Origin: Odontesthes bonariensis
Taxonomy: Eukaryota; Chordata; Actinopteri; Atheriniformes; Atherinopsidae
Length of the DNA: 64,000 bases
Direction of reading: 5' to 3'
Assembly: GCF_027942865.1 (NCBI RefSeq)
Contig: NC_134524.1
Coordinates: 19,397,536 to 19,461,535, forward strand
Shown: piece by piece, positions 1-12,300 of the stretch
How positions within the stretch are numbered: position 1 is the first letter of the stretch
How the letters are laid out: each line of letters begins with the position of its first letter
Made by a program: the position numbers and the translations under genes
Notes under the pieces: model-generated
Databases searched by the model: none
What the model was told of the DNA's origin: nothing
What the model saw: only the letters and a program-made list of their open reading frames with translations

Positions 1-1868
1 ACATTGAGCTGTGACTGATTCCCTAAAGTGTGTAAGGATGACCCTGAAATACAAAGAGATTTGGGGTACCAGGATGTGGAGGGAGGAGGGAGACGCATAG
101 ATCCAGATCTAGTAGACCTACAGACTGTCTCCTGAGTTCAATTATTTGAGGTTTTTTATGTCAGTTTTGACATTTAAAGAATAAGGGGGAAGGCTTTTGT
201 GTGTATGGTTGTTGACAGCTTCAGAAACGACACAAACATGGCCTTATATAACTATCTTAAATAACCAAACATCTGGAAAATCGATTCAGTTGAGCCAGTT
301 CTGGTGCTTGAAACAGACACAGAACACTGGAGGCAATTGATATGTTCACACAAACATGAGGCTAAATGTAAGTGGCCTACATGGTCAACTAAGAGCTATC
401 TAGTGTGCATTTATCTCAAATAGCTGAGTAACTGCAGCCACAGTACTGCCAGCATTACTTCATTTTCAATTTACTGTTAACACTTTTAGCTTCTCTTTAT
501 ATTCAATTTCACACACATGAACTTTTTTGCCAAAGATGTATTTTAAGAAAAGAAAATTAAAAAAAGATAAAACCCAGCTGCGCATTTATAGAGTTATGTC
601 ATCTCATGTATTTCTGTTTCTTTGTCAATGTTTCTAACATGCATAAGCTTATAAATACTAAACAGACTTAAGAGAGACACAAAGGGAATTTCCGTGGAAC
701 TATAGAAGAGTTTTTGCTTCAGTTTTACACTGTATAAAATGTAACTCTTTTCTATTGGGCCTAACTCTATGGGATTAAACACACCACCACCTCACCACAC
801 TAACAGGATGTACACCAGCTGTAGCTGCCTCCCTACTAGGATCTCCCAGAAACTTCTATTGATCTATTCCTTCTGGCAAGTGCACATCTCACTCCAGTTG
901 AGGCCTGCTGATTATTTACAAAGGTAGAGCTCACAGAATCTGTCTGTTCCACTTGAATGTATTATTTTTCTTTCTCTAACAAGAAAAATGGAAAATATCT
1001 TCAAGGTAGAAGATGGACATATAAAACGCAAAAGTTTCACATGATAGAAAATAATTTCAAATGCAAATACACAATATGTTAAGCTGACATACATAATAGT
1101 TACAAAAGAAGAAAGAAAAAAACAGCAGGATAATACCAACGAACACATTTCTCCTCCAGTTAAAACCTATGTAAAACAGCAATGTGTTTCCTTCTGGACA
1201 GTTCTTAAAACAAATTTAAGAGTATGTAAAGAGGGGATTGAGTTTCTCTAATATGATGATATTGTACAGCTTGTTCCATGTAAAACGTTTGGGCTACTAA
1301 ATCAGAAAAGCACATAAATGAATTCTGTAAATTCAGCATAAAATTAAGATATTCTGAACATGATAATTACAGGATTACAGTTAACTTATTTGTATAGGAA
1401 TAAAATCAGTATGATTATGAAGATAGGAAGATGTGTAACAAGTACGTGATCGTGTCCATTTGTTTAAAACGTGTGCTTTTGCTTTTGCTTGTGAGGCTGA
1501 AGGCTGAGTATGATGAGGGTAAGCAGAACAGGGCCGCTGTGTTGTAGCAGAATTTAATTTTCAAAAAATTCTGGTCAGGCCTTCTGTTTTCATGGTTTTT
1601 CCAACTGAAGGATATCGATCCTGCTTAAAACAAACCCCCCCACCAAGATAAAAGACGCAACTTGAAATCTCTTCAGTGGAGAATATTGAGTTTGAGGGGA
1701 ATAAAACTGATTTGGTGGGCAGTTTTATTGCAGATAGCATAATGTCTGGAGGAGAAATTGTGTTTTTATGTGTCCCTTTCGTAATAGATTATAATCTCAG
1801 TGGGACTAGCTGGTTAGAAAAGAATAAGTATGAAAAGATGTAAAACAATATTTAAGACAAATACTAGT
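1..1868. other. No gene recognised
   Basis: This AT-rich stretch holds only short open frames with no recognisable protein domain. No splice-consistent exon chain, tRNA fold or clear repeat terminus was seen. It could be distal upstream sequence or an intron of a gene that begins to the left of the window. Confidence 0.5.
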
Positions 1869-1870
1869 TA

Positions 1871-1918
1871 TCTGGGCCCTGTGATAGACTGGCGACCCGT
1901 CCAGGGTGTACCCTGCCC
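1871..1918 (+). repeat. Fragment of a dispersed fish repeat (Expander/RTE-like 3' part)
   Basis: The segment around GACTGGCGACCCGTCCAGGG is the core of a very common fish repeat. That repeat usually continues into 'cagctgggataggctccag' and a GGAT-rich tail. Longer copies lie near 15.2 kb and 16.3-17.1 kb in this window. The family name is from memory and less certain than the repeat status. Confidence 0.6.
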
Positions 1919-4320
1919 AATTAAAGCTGATTCCTTATCAAATACCTCTGGAAAGACCACAGACAGAGACAAACAGCCGACTTTGTTCTCCCCCTGCAGG
2001 TTGGAACCAGATATAGCACTGTGTCTAGTGCACCGCATGAATGTAATACTGCGGTTTTTGACCACAAAACACAGCCCTTATGCCACATTTATTGATATCA
2101 TCGCTCCCACAGTATTTTCAGTACTTTTCCTTCTACAGCCACAATGAGTATATCAAATGCCTCTCTGATACCAACAGTACTTGTTCCAGATGAAGTCGCA
2201 AGCAGCAAGTTTGCAGAATTGGTCCCTTATGTTTGGTGAAGCTGGAGCCCTGACGGTTTGAATGTGTGGTTTTATGTTTGATTGAGGTGGTTTTTGCTGC
2301 TTGTCTGTTTTGTTTTGTTTGGGAAGCCTCTTGCAGATTAATTCTGTCAATCCGCTGTCTCTGCCTCTCGTAAGTATAGATGACAAATACTCACGAATAC
2401 AAAAGAACGACCACAGTTTGAAACAAATTTCTTAAGCCCTCTTTTCCATTTCTCTCTGGGCCTGTACCACAACCCTCTGACACCAGACAGGCTAATTTAT
2501 TTACTTCAAACCATTTAATGGAAACAAGTCTGATGCATATTTTTGGCTCAGAAACATCTCAGCGACTTGAGTAAACAGCTATTGATACATCACACATCAG
2601 AGATGAACGTTTTGTTCATGGCTCAGTAATTCCTTAAGGGAAGCATACAATAAATGTTCCCTTTTCTCCCAGAAAATCTTTGATCATGTTGTTGATCTGC
2701 ATGTCCTGAGACTGAATGTTTAAGCCAGACACTTTGAAGGGACAGCCAGACTGAAGAAGTTAGAGTTGGTCAGAGTGTGGAAGGAATCTCAAGCTGGCAA
2801 TTCGGCATAAGAAAATGGGATATCTTTTCAAAAGACAATTAATACTTGATTATTAGGTGTTAGTTCATCAAGATACGTGGTGAGTGGGGCCGAGTCCTTG
2901 GCCAGAGTAGAGTGAGAGACATAGTCAGTGAAAAAAAGACTCAAACTGGCAAATTTATATGAAATCTTAATGCAATTTTTTAAAAACAGTTTGGTGTTTC
3001 CCTCCAAAACGGACTAATATGCCGTCATTAAGAACGTTTTCAGCTCCAGTTCTTCAACCAGAACAGCAGAAGATGAGGCCATAACCAGATCATGTAATTA
3101 AAAGTGCACCAGTCAAATCTGAAGGGAATTGAACTGTGAATACATGAACTCCAGTATACTGAACAGTGAAACTTGAGTCCTGACAACAATGTACACACTA
3201 GAGCTCTTTTTTTTACAACTTTACATGAGCCGCACCAATAACTGCCAAACAATCATACCGACTCCTCAATCCTCCCCACGACTCTGTACACCCGGAGCTG
3301 GGATCACACAGCGCAAAGTCAATTTCAGGACAAAATTTACAAGAACATAGATATTAAATGTCAAATGGCCAGAGATCCTCTGTATGATGATTAGTAAATT
3401 GTGACCAAAAATGAAATGCCTTACAGTGTGAATGGATTTCTAGTTTATCAGTCACATATGCATGCTCCTCCTAGAATATGATAAAAACACCATATGGACT
3501 GATAAAAAAGTTAAAAACCGAATTTAAGTTTGAAGAGAACTTGAAATATGCGCATAGCACAACCATCCTTTGTCACAGGTGGGAACAAGTAAGCACACAG
3601 GGATTTGGGCACAACTCAGACCAAGAGAAAATCTCTTCAATAAGTCATCGGAACTTCAGAGATTCATCGGCTCTGACCTCCCATCCATGCAGAGCATTCT
3701 CAGTGACTGACACCACATGTTCAGATGGAGGAATACACAATTCAGCCTGAGACACTATAAATTCAAGACACTGTAAGTCAGTTTGAGCCCCTGAAAAATA
3801 GGCCTCTACATGTTAAAGCAATTCCCCTCAACCCTTCCTCCAGTTTGGGCAAGAATATCCTCAAATAAAGAACTCGAAAGAGAAGAAGTTGGGAATCTTG
3901 TGAGGGACTGGCTTGAAAATTTGAATTAATGCAACTACCCGTCCCTCTCTGCTGTGCTACAGCCCTGCCTCAAAAGCCTCTACAAGAAGAGGCAAGTAAC
4001 CAGGGCCATTGTAGGTCTCAATTGACACAGGCTAGACATGACTCTTGACTCTGACTTGTTCGTATTCAGTCAGGCACTGTGGAGTGTTATAAGTCACAAG
4101 AAAGACTTGAAGAGAAAACCTGAAGCACTTTTTTTTTCTCAGGTTATTTATTTAACATATCACTGTCAGGGACTGGTGCCAGTTTCAGAGAATATAACAA
4201 AAAGTATTTTTCATTCAGCCAATCAAATTCTGCTTTAAATCCACGTTATATATTAATTAGCTAAATAACAACAACTGTGGACATTTTCGGAACTTATTTG
4301 TTGTGCCAACTGCAGCTGTT
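1919..4320. other. No gene recognised
   Basis: Only short frames without recognisable domains are present. A block of about 50 bp near 3780-3835 (TTTGAGCCCCTGA followed by a CTACA-GTTAAAG stretch) resembles one near 12180-12235, suggesting a minor dispersed repeat. Confidence 0.45.
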
Positions 4321-4520
4321 TTAAAATAATACAAAGATAGTTAAATTGGTGAAGAGATTAAAAAAAACAAAAAACAGAAAGTGGTGCAAGCGTATGTATT
4401 CAAGTAAAACTGTTCCAGCTCCTTCAAGTTGGACGGGTTCCTCTGCAATCTTTACGTCATGCCACAGATTCTCAATTGCATCGAGGTCCGGGCTTTGACG
4501 AGGCCAATCCAGCACATTTG
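4321..4520 (-). mobile_element. Tc1/mariner transposase C-terminal relic
   Basis: Read on the minus strand from about 4515, the frame begins [17 protein letters not shown]. This is the DD(E/D) catalytic tail of Tc1-family transposases, whose usual form is DWP-QSPDLNPIENLW. The match decays after about 40 residues and no terminal inverted repeats were identified nearby. It is a dead fragment next to the L2-like LINE that starts at about 4610. Confidence 0.75.
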
Positions 4521-4609
4521 AACATTTCCCCAGAAACCACTCAATTGTTGCTTTAGCTGTATGCTAAAGGTCATATCCTATTATAATATTTCCTGTCCTA
4601 TCTCGAGGA

Positions 4610-5775
4610 CAGGAAATATTTTGTTGAAATCGGTAACTGTGTCTCAGACCAAATGGCTATGACCTGTGTGGTTCCCCAGGGGTCAATCCTGGGACCCCTA
4701 TTGTTCAATCTGTACATGCTTCCATTAGGCCAGCTAATACGCAGCTATAATGTGTCATAACTATGCAGATGACACTCAGATCTATGTGTCACTGACAGCA
4801 AGAGAACTCGGGCCTGTAGATACATTGTGTCGCTGCATCGAACAGATCAGTGTGTGGATACAAAACAATTTTCTCCAGCTAAACTCAGACAAAACTGACA
4901 TCATTGTCTGTGGCTCACAGAAACAAAGAGAAAGTGTTATCAGTCACCTTGAGACTCTCTCTCTAAAACCTAATAATCAAGTTAGAAATTCTGGGGTAAT
5001 ATTGGACTCAGACCTGAACTTTAACAGCCACATTAAATCAATTACATCAGCAGCTTTTTACCATCTAAAAAACATTGCCGGAATCAAAGGAATAGTGTCT
5101 AAACCAGACTTAGAGAGACTTAATCCATGCGTTTGTCTGCAGCAGGTTAGACTGCTGTAACAGCCTGCTCACTGGGCTCTCTAAACGGGCTATAAGACAA
5201 CTGCAGTACATCCAGAACGCTGCTGCTCGAGTCCTGACTAGAACCAGGAAATATGACTATATTAGTCCAGTTCTCAGGTCTCTGCTCTGGCTTCCTGTCG
5301 CTCAGAGAATAGACTTTAAAACAGCTCTGCTTGTGTACAAGTCTCTTCATGGTCAAGCGCCAAAGTACATCTCTGACATGTTAGAGCCATATGAACCAAC
5401 TCAGGCTCTGAGAACCTCAGGGAGGGGTCTTCTGCTGGGGCCCAGAGTCAGGACTAAACAAGGTGAGGCTGCGTTTCAGTTTTATGCTCCGCACATCTGG
5501 AACAGCCTTCCAGAAGATGTGAGACAGGCCTCAACTCAATGTTTAAATCCAGGCTGAAAACAGTTCTATTTAGCTGTGCATATGACACCTGAAAGTATTT
5601 TATCTGCACTCTTCACTTTTAAATTAATTAATTAATGATTATTTTTATGGGTTTTTTGGAATGATTTTATTGCCTTCTTGTGATTTTATGTATCTGTAAA
5701 GCACTTTGAATTGCCTTGTGTACGAATTGTGCTCAACAAATAAAATTGCCTTGTCTTGCCTTGCCTTGCCATTGT
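4610..5775 (+). mobile_element. L2-like LINE, 5'-truncated, frameshifted reverse-transcriptase end
   Basis: The plus strand encodes, in broken frames, VPQGSILGPLLFNLY, the catalytic YADDTQIY box, a W..NNFLQLN-DKT block, and the C-terminal NAAARVLTRT and LHWLPV-type blocks. A stop and frame changes near 4755 and 5160 break it. The sequence ends in AATAAAATTGCC and a TTGCC-type short repeat (about 5740-5770), the typical 3' terminus of L2-type LINEs. Similar but older 3' ends lie at about 20.45-21.19 kb and 47.2-47.8 kb on the minus strand. Confidence 0.85.
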
Positions 5776-6889
5776 CCAATGGGGGAACCTCTGTCCCAGT
5801 TAGCTTCTCCAACACGACACAATCTGTGAAAGACTGAAACAGGTTATCCTAAGGAATCTCCAAATATGTAGTACCATCGATCATCTCAATTCTTCGTTGC
5901 CTCTCTCATTAATGCCCTCTTTGCCCAGTTTTTGCCCAGGTCCTCTCTTGGCATGTTTGCCGTGGTGCTCTATTCTTTCCATTTTGTGACGATGCATGTA
6001 ATGGTGCTCTTTATGGCGCTTTTTTATAACTGAACACTGATTAGTTCCTCTCCACAACGCTGTCCCTGACCTGTTTGGTCTTCATGGCATTTCAAAACAG
6101 GTGCATATAATGCAGGGATCATTTGAAACTGAGACTGCACATGGGTGAACCTTATGTAACTAATTAAGTGATTTCTGAAGGTAACTAGTCACACTTATTT
6201 AGGGGGCCATGCTTAAGAGGGTGCATTCCTATGCATCCAACACTTTTAATTTATATTTCATTTTTTTAGGATTGTTTAAAAATACAGGTTGTAAAAAAGG
6301 AAGAACACCAGGGTGGATGGATAATTTTGCATGCCATTGTAAATCTGTTTCTATAAGCTTCTACGATACAAGTTCATTTAACTATTGGATCCCTCTTTTA
6401 ATACAGTTGGCAGTAGTATACAGTATTCTAACAATTATATCATGATATTAGTATGGTGCAACCTCTGATGCTACTGCCACAACAAGAATCAGTATAACTA
6501 CTAAAGTACGGTTAATGTTGCTTCATATTTCTATTTGGCTGTCTAATTCTCCTGTGGTTGGTTGTCACCGTGATGCTCAAAGTACTCAGTGTTGCATCCT
6601 ATGTGAACCTGTGCTGTTAATTCTTTTACTACCTTGAAAACAATCACTTTTACTGGCATATGCGTAAACCTTCGGCTGTTGCTACATTTGCAACAAGTAC
6701 TGGCATAAGGAGCTCGGTGCATTGAACTACGGCTATACCAAAACGGTAACAGGCTATAGACAGAAACATATTCCTGCTCGACAAAGATCTGGAAAGTCTG
6801 TTTTTCATCAACAGAAACCAGTTTTCTTTCAAAAGTAGAACTTGGTGGTTTCTACCGGCGCAAAGTGCTGTGCGAACCCAGGGTTAAAA
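5776..6889. other. No gene recognised; possible older DNA-transposon remnant
   Basis: There is no exon-like frame. The stretch about 5800-6330 reads like degraded DNA-transposon sequence, but no termini were found to delimit it. Confidence 0.35.
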
Positions 6890-7247
6890 CATAAATCTGA
6901 TTCGTTTTTGCCATGCAAAGACACACAGCATCTCGCTCTCGCACACAAACACACACACACACTCTCACACACAGAGAGAAAGAGAGGAGGCGGAAACCTC
7001 CATCTGCCCTGCTCGGTGACCGACCCGTCATCCTCGGGCTCGGGGAGGAGACGGATCATCTCCTCGCTGGTATCATTTTTGTTTTACTTTGACACCGTGG
7101 ATGCGGAAACAACAGGAGGAACCGCGGAGGGCTGAGGTGACAAAAGAAAGAAAGAGGAATTTTGCATGGGAGAGATCTATAGTCTATATATAGGCTATGC
7201 CCCGGACTGCACCAGCGCCGCCGCCGCCACCTGCCCCCCTGGTACCG
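6890..7247 (+). promoter_or_regulatory. Candidate promoter/first exon of the znf827-like gene
   Basis: Composition changes sharply here from AT-rich to CpG-containing sequence that continues to about 7860. It includes CACAC and GAGA tracts and a GCCGCC run. An ATG at 7197 opens 17 codons (MPR followed by an alanine/proline run) ending at a good donor, CCG|GTAAGT, at 7247/7248. Known ZNF827 proteins also begin MPR. This supports a first coding exon, but the basic RRK motif that recruits NuRD in mammalian ZNF827 is absent and the peptide is low complexity, so the assignment is tentative. Confidence 0.4.
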
Positions 7248-9272
7248 GTAAGTCACGGAGCGAAGATGTGCGAATCATCTTGTCCCGGGGCGGGTTGGTG
7301 TCAGCTTTGACCGGGCAATGATGCTAACTGACCCGTGAAAATTGACTTTAGAGGTCTTGTGAGGTCGGGTTACCGTTCAGCCATGTTGCAGGAGATGAGA
7401 GGGGGGTGGGGGAGCGGAGGTGGAGGGGTAACGGTTGGGCTCTTGACACCTGCCCTTGTTCCCGGTAACAGGAGACAGCGCGAGGGAAAACCGTTGATAA
7501 TGTCCGAATAGGCAGTTTCAGCGGCACCAAAAAGCGCCCCGACATCCCACACCGGGAAAATGACTTTCTGACTTGGTGTGGCGGGGTGTCGGACTGCCGT
7601 TCAGCCATGTTGCAGTGGGAGGGAGAGGTAACTAGCTAACAGCGGGGCTCCGGGAGTTCTGACACCGACCGACCGACCGACACCGCGGGGACAGGAGGGG
7701 GAGGAGGAGTGGTGGTGGGGGGGTTATGGAGAAACTGGTGCCCGGTGATTTCTCTCTCCCCTGCCGGATGCAGCGGCAGCAGCCCGCATGGTGTCGCCTA
7801 GAGACAGGGGCGCGAGGCTGAACAAAACGGGGTCGAGGGTAGTGAGAAAACCGAGACGATAAACACCCTGCCTATTTAATTTGATTTAATTTAATTAGAT
7901 TTTTATCTTGGGTCCATTTTTTTTGTCTACAGCAATTGATTATTTCTTTAGAAATCAATCTTAGTTTCTATAAAGCCAATGCTTTTCACATTTTTATTTT
8001 CATATTGTTTTCAGTTGATCACTTGATTTTGATCTTTTCTCTTATCAGTAATTTGCTTGTATTATATATTATTTTTAATGTCCCCTTGGAACAATGTAAA
8101 ACATGTTCAAATCTGTTAATAAGGTCTCATCTCAGCTGTAGATGAAATTTTACCCCCCCCCCCATTTCTATATAACTCCAGTTATATACATTTCAGAGCA
8201 CGAAGTGATCAGGACTAACAGATGCTGGCAGGCTGAAGTGGTTATTGACAATTATTGATCATAATTGATGATTGTTTTGTCTCAGTAAGGTCAGGGCAGG
8301 AGATGACACAGCCGGTTTGTTACCATGGCGATAACAGGAGTGATTTATCCCCTTATTATTAGGCCTTATCCATTCAATAATTTATTCATTCACAGATTCA
8401 CTTTGTTCATGTTCCTCTTCTTCTCCTCCCTTTCTCTTTCTCTCCCCTGTCCTCTCCCGCCCTTCATCCTTGCTGTTCGGTCCCTCTCCTCTCTTCCTCC
8501 CTCAATCCATCTTCTTTCTCTCCTCTCCCCTCGTTCACCTCGTTTCCCTCCATCCGTCTCTTTCTCTGTCTTTCAGGTCACAGAGAGCCAGCAACAGCTC
8601 AGTGTGAAAAGCAAATCCTCCCTCTGCAATCTCCCTTATTTCTCTACCATGCTCTCCTCACTTCCATATGTTAGAAAACACGCTCGTCTTATTTTAGCAA
8701 CACTGCCTTCCTCCTCCTCTTCTTCCTCCTCTTCCTTCTCTCTTGCTCTCCTCTCTTTCTGAGTTTTGACTCCTGTTTTTTTTTTTTCCAAACACACACA
8801 CACACACACACACACACGAACACGCTGGAAAATGAAGCGTGGGTCGAGTGTGTTGCAGCCTCCCTCTGATGCAGCCAAACGACACACACACCCTGCAAGC
8901 GCACACACAAAGACACACGCCAGCGTTGATGATCGCTCGCTCGGTGTGTCTGACGCACGCGCAGATCGCACGCCGGACACGCACGCCGCAGGTTCAAGTC
9001 CTTTCCCAGCAGCCACCTCTCTGTTCAGCCCTGATGTCAGCACCAAGATGGCGTCTGACCTCCTCATCAGGCTGTCAGGTACCACACGCACACATGACAC
9101 ACTTTGTGTTCATTTGCTCCCATTCTATCGATGACACCACAGAATTGAGTGTTGACGCAATCAATCAGTGACTATCTTTATTAAAACATTATATAAATTA
9201 GCTTCAAATGCGACCTTCATATCCAAATCATCGACAGTGACTTTGTTACTGACACAAATTTGTATGTGAACA

Positions 9273-9319
<47 letters not shown>

Positions 9320-12300
9320 TGTGTCTTTGTTGCAGCCATTTTTCAACATAATGTTCCCGTGCACAACCAACTCATGACACTTGTATGACAGTAGAGTATA
9401 CTATGTTAGGGTTTGGAATACTGTGTACTGACAGGGTTTAAATACCTCAAATAGCACTCAAAGGCTGACATAAGGCACCCATGTGTGATTCATTTTTGGA
9501 AACTGACACGATTCATATGTTGCCTCCGAACAGCCAGGCTTTCATGTAATCTTTTAACATGGTCTTGCACAGTAGTTCTCCAGGCTTTCTGAAGGTCTTT
9601 CAAAGTTCTCTTTGAACGTTGGCTGCGTTTTGAATCATTTGCAGTCCGGTCCAAGAGATGAACCAGTGCTGCGTCAACGTATTAACAGGCAACTTGGCAA
9701 AATAACCCATTGTAAACGGTATCTTTAGGCACTTTGTCACTAGCAGCCTGTCACAAAGGCATTTGTTCCCATTTCCTTCGTTGCATCTATGAAAAATGCC
9801 AAAGGTAACACAGTTTGACAGACAGAAAATAGTATTTTTGCACCGACATGGTGGTTCTCAAAGAACTTTTAGCTGAAAACGTGGTATATCTCAGCATGGT
9901 GTGCAGTGTCAGAAGTGCAATCCATTTATCAAATTTTTATTTTATACCACGACTGGTGGTAAAGTCACATCCCTGCGTGGTGAAGTTGGTGGTATCCGCG
10001 ACGGGGACGCAGGGGCAACAGTCCAAGCCGAGATTCCCAGACCTCTGTCCAGACACTTCCTCCAGCTCTTCCAGCTGGACTCCAAAGCGTTTCCAAGCCA
10101 GAGAGTCCGATGTCTGCCCAGAGGCCACCATCTTGGGAGATTTTCTGAAACACCGCTCCTGGGAGGTGTCTGGAAATCATCCTGACCAGATGCCCAAACC
10201 ACCTCAACTGGCTCCTTTCAGTGTGTAGGAGCAGCAACTTTAGTCTTAGCCCCTCCCAGATGCCTGAGCTCCTCACCCTATCCCTCCATGGAAAGGTGGT
10301 TTCAGGAAGCAAATCTTAGGGAAGGAAAACGGGGAGAAAAAGGCTGAATATGCCAAATGACACCAAAGCTGGGCTGAAAATCAATAGAGCGAGGTCTCCA
10401 AATGTGAATTTTTTTTAGTTTAAAGCATCATAGATAGGAGGTCTGGACAGCGTCTGCATCCATCTGTAAATTACAGTGGTGTTTGTGATTTTCTCAGCAG
10501 GTTGAACGAGTTTTTTTGCCTGAGGGTGTTGCTGGGTTTGAAGTCCACTGGGATGTTGTGTTTGTCGCATATCCCGTCTGGGGCTTCTCAGACTCCTGTC
10601 CCATATCAAACGACAACATTTTCTGTATCTGTTAAATATAATGTTCTGATAAAAGACCCAAACACAAGTACCCTAGAAATCTAGACGCCCCTAGCGGCCG
10701 CAAATGGAATTTGCTCCGGGGCTAGTCTAGTCACTTGTGGTCGTTTTGCAAGGTTCCAAATCAAAACTTAATCGAGCCAATCAAATCGTGAGGAGCGGGG
10801 TCGGAGGCCGGGCTACCTAGTGACGACAGAGGTGCGACGTTTCAGTGTGTAGTTTCAGAGAGAGGTTAAAAAAAACTCTCTTTAGATTTATAGGGAAACG
10901 AAGTAAACTTACATCTGAGAGCAATCCCCAGTCAATTGCGAGCATGATGTACCAAAGACAGCGGGCCGATCTTCGTCTCAGAGCTGACAAAACTCTCCGG
11001 TAAGGCATTTGAACGGTCAAATTCCGTTAACGGGACGAGAGTAGTCAAAACGGCAAACCGGAAGTGCGTTGCTCACTGCGGCTAGCTTTAGCAGCGCCGA
11101 ATTCGTGGGAACAAAATTGTAAATTGCCGGTATTTTGTCAGATTTTCAACACCTTGGGGATCTAAACGACTACTTTCTCGCCTGAAAATGTTTCGAATGT
11201 TGCTAAAGTTTACAGAGTTTAGAGCTTAAAGGCAGGGTAGGGGATCTTTTTCTGGAACATTTTTTTACATATTGCTTGAAATACTCTTCACACCCCCATT
11301 GCAACCAATTAATTAAAAGTTTTGACACAAATATGAAAAGTTTTAGTGGCCTCTTGAACGTACAATCTAGGAAAAACAGTATCCAATCATTGTGAACGGA
11401 CCGTTCACAATGATTGGATTCTGATGCCGTCTATCAAACTGCAATCTGCTCCTCCCTCCCCCTCCCCCTCCTTCCCCCTCCTTTCCCCTGTGCGCGTACC
11501 CTGCTCCGTGAACGAAGCTTGGCAGGAAGCTAAACTAGAGCCAGCTTGGCTAGCACCTAGCATTATTAAACGTATAGTTAGCATAACCTAAATACTAAAT
11601 ACTAAATACGGCAACGATCGATGCTTGCTGTCAGAACAGCGCTCGTGCACCTTCGTGCTCGTGCGCGTTCATGTACTCTAGAGGCGTGCCTTCGGGGGAA
11701 AAGTGAAGAAAAGGGTTGGGACTTTTTACCTGTGTATTTTCAAAATGCAGCTTTGCTGGACTCAAAATCCAGGATCTCCTACCCTACCTTTAAGAGAAAT
11801 CAGCTTTTCAGGCCATAGACTACTGACCACAATGTACATTCCGTCGCGTTGACTACGTAAAACTTCTTCATTGCTCTGATTGGTTGTTGCGCCATCCTAT
11901 TGAGTGGCGTTGAACTTGACAGACAGCCGTTTATCCCGCCCACACTGCTATCCAGCGTCACTAGACCCCTGTACAGCTTTTTGCTGTACGGGTCTGGCTT
12001 GCTAGGCTAAAACACAAGCTGAGTGGCTTTTTGTATTCTAGTCCAGTGCAATTAATAGTGAACGAAGACTGGAGAGCCAGCTCTTCAGGTTAAGTCCACC
12101 TGAATCTGAAGTATAAGTGACACTCTTTCGAGGACAGCAATTCATACATTCTAGTCAGAGATATCAACTTATATTTGAGCCCCTGACACAGAAACATCTA
12201 CAGGTTAAAGAGAAGCTATTCCAAAACACCATCTAGATTAAATTTGGTTATGCATTTAGCCTAAGCTGCGAGCAAAGCTTGAGACCATGGGGGGAAAGCC

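Noticed and set aside
8579-8760. Phase-0 exon after a good acceptor (TCTTTCAG) in the znf827-like gene
   Set aside because: The frame ends in a stop at 8760 and no convincing donor was found before it, so it was left as a possibility rather than an exon call.
8636-9100. Several overlapping minus-strand frames up to 154 codons
   Set aside because: They are shadows of the CA and TCC-rich tracts; the plus strand carries the ZNF827-type helix in this stretch.
12070-12235. Similarity to 3650-3835
   Set aside because: Only about 50 bp near TTTGAGCCCCTGA align convincingly by eye, too little to define a repeat family.
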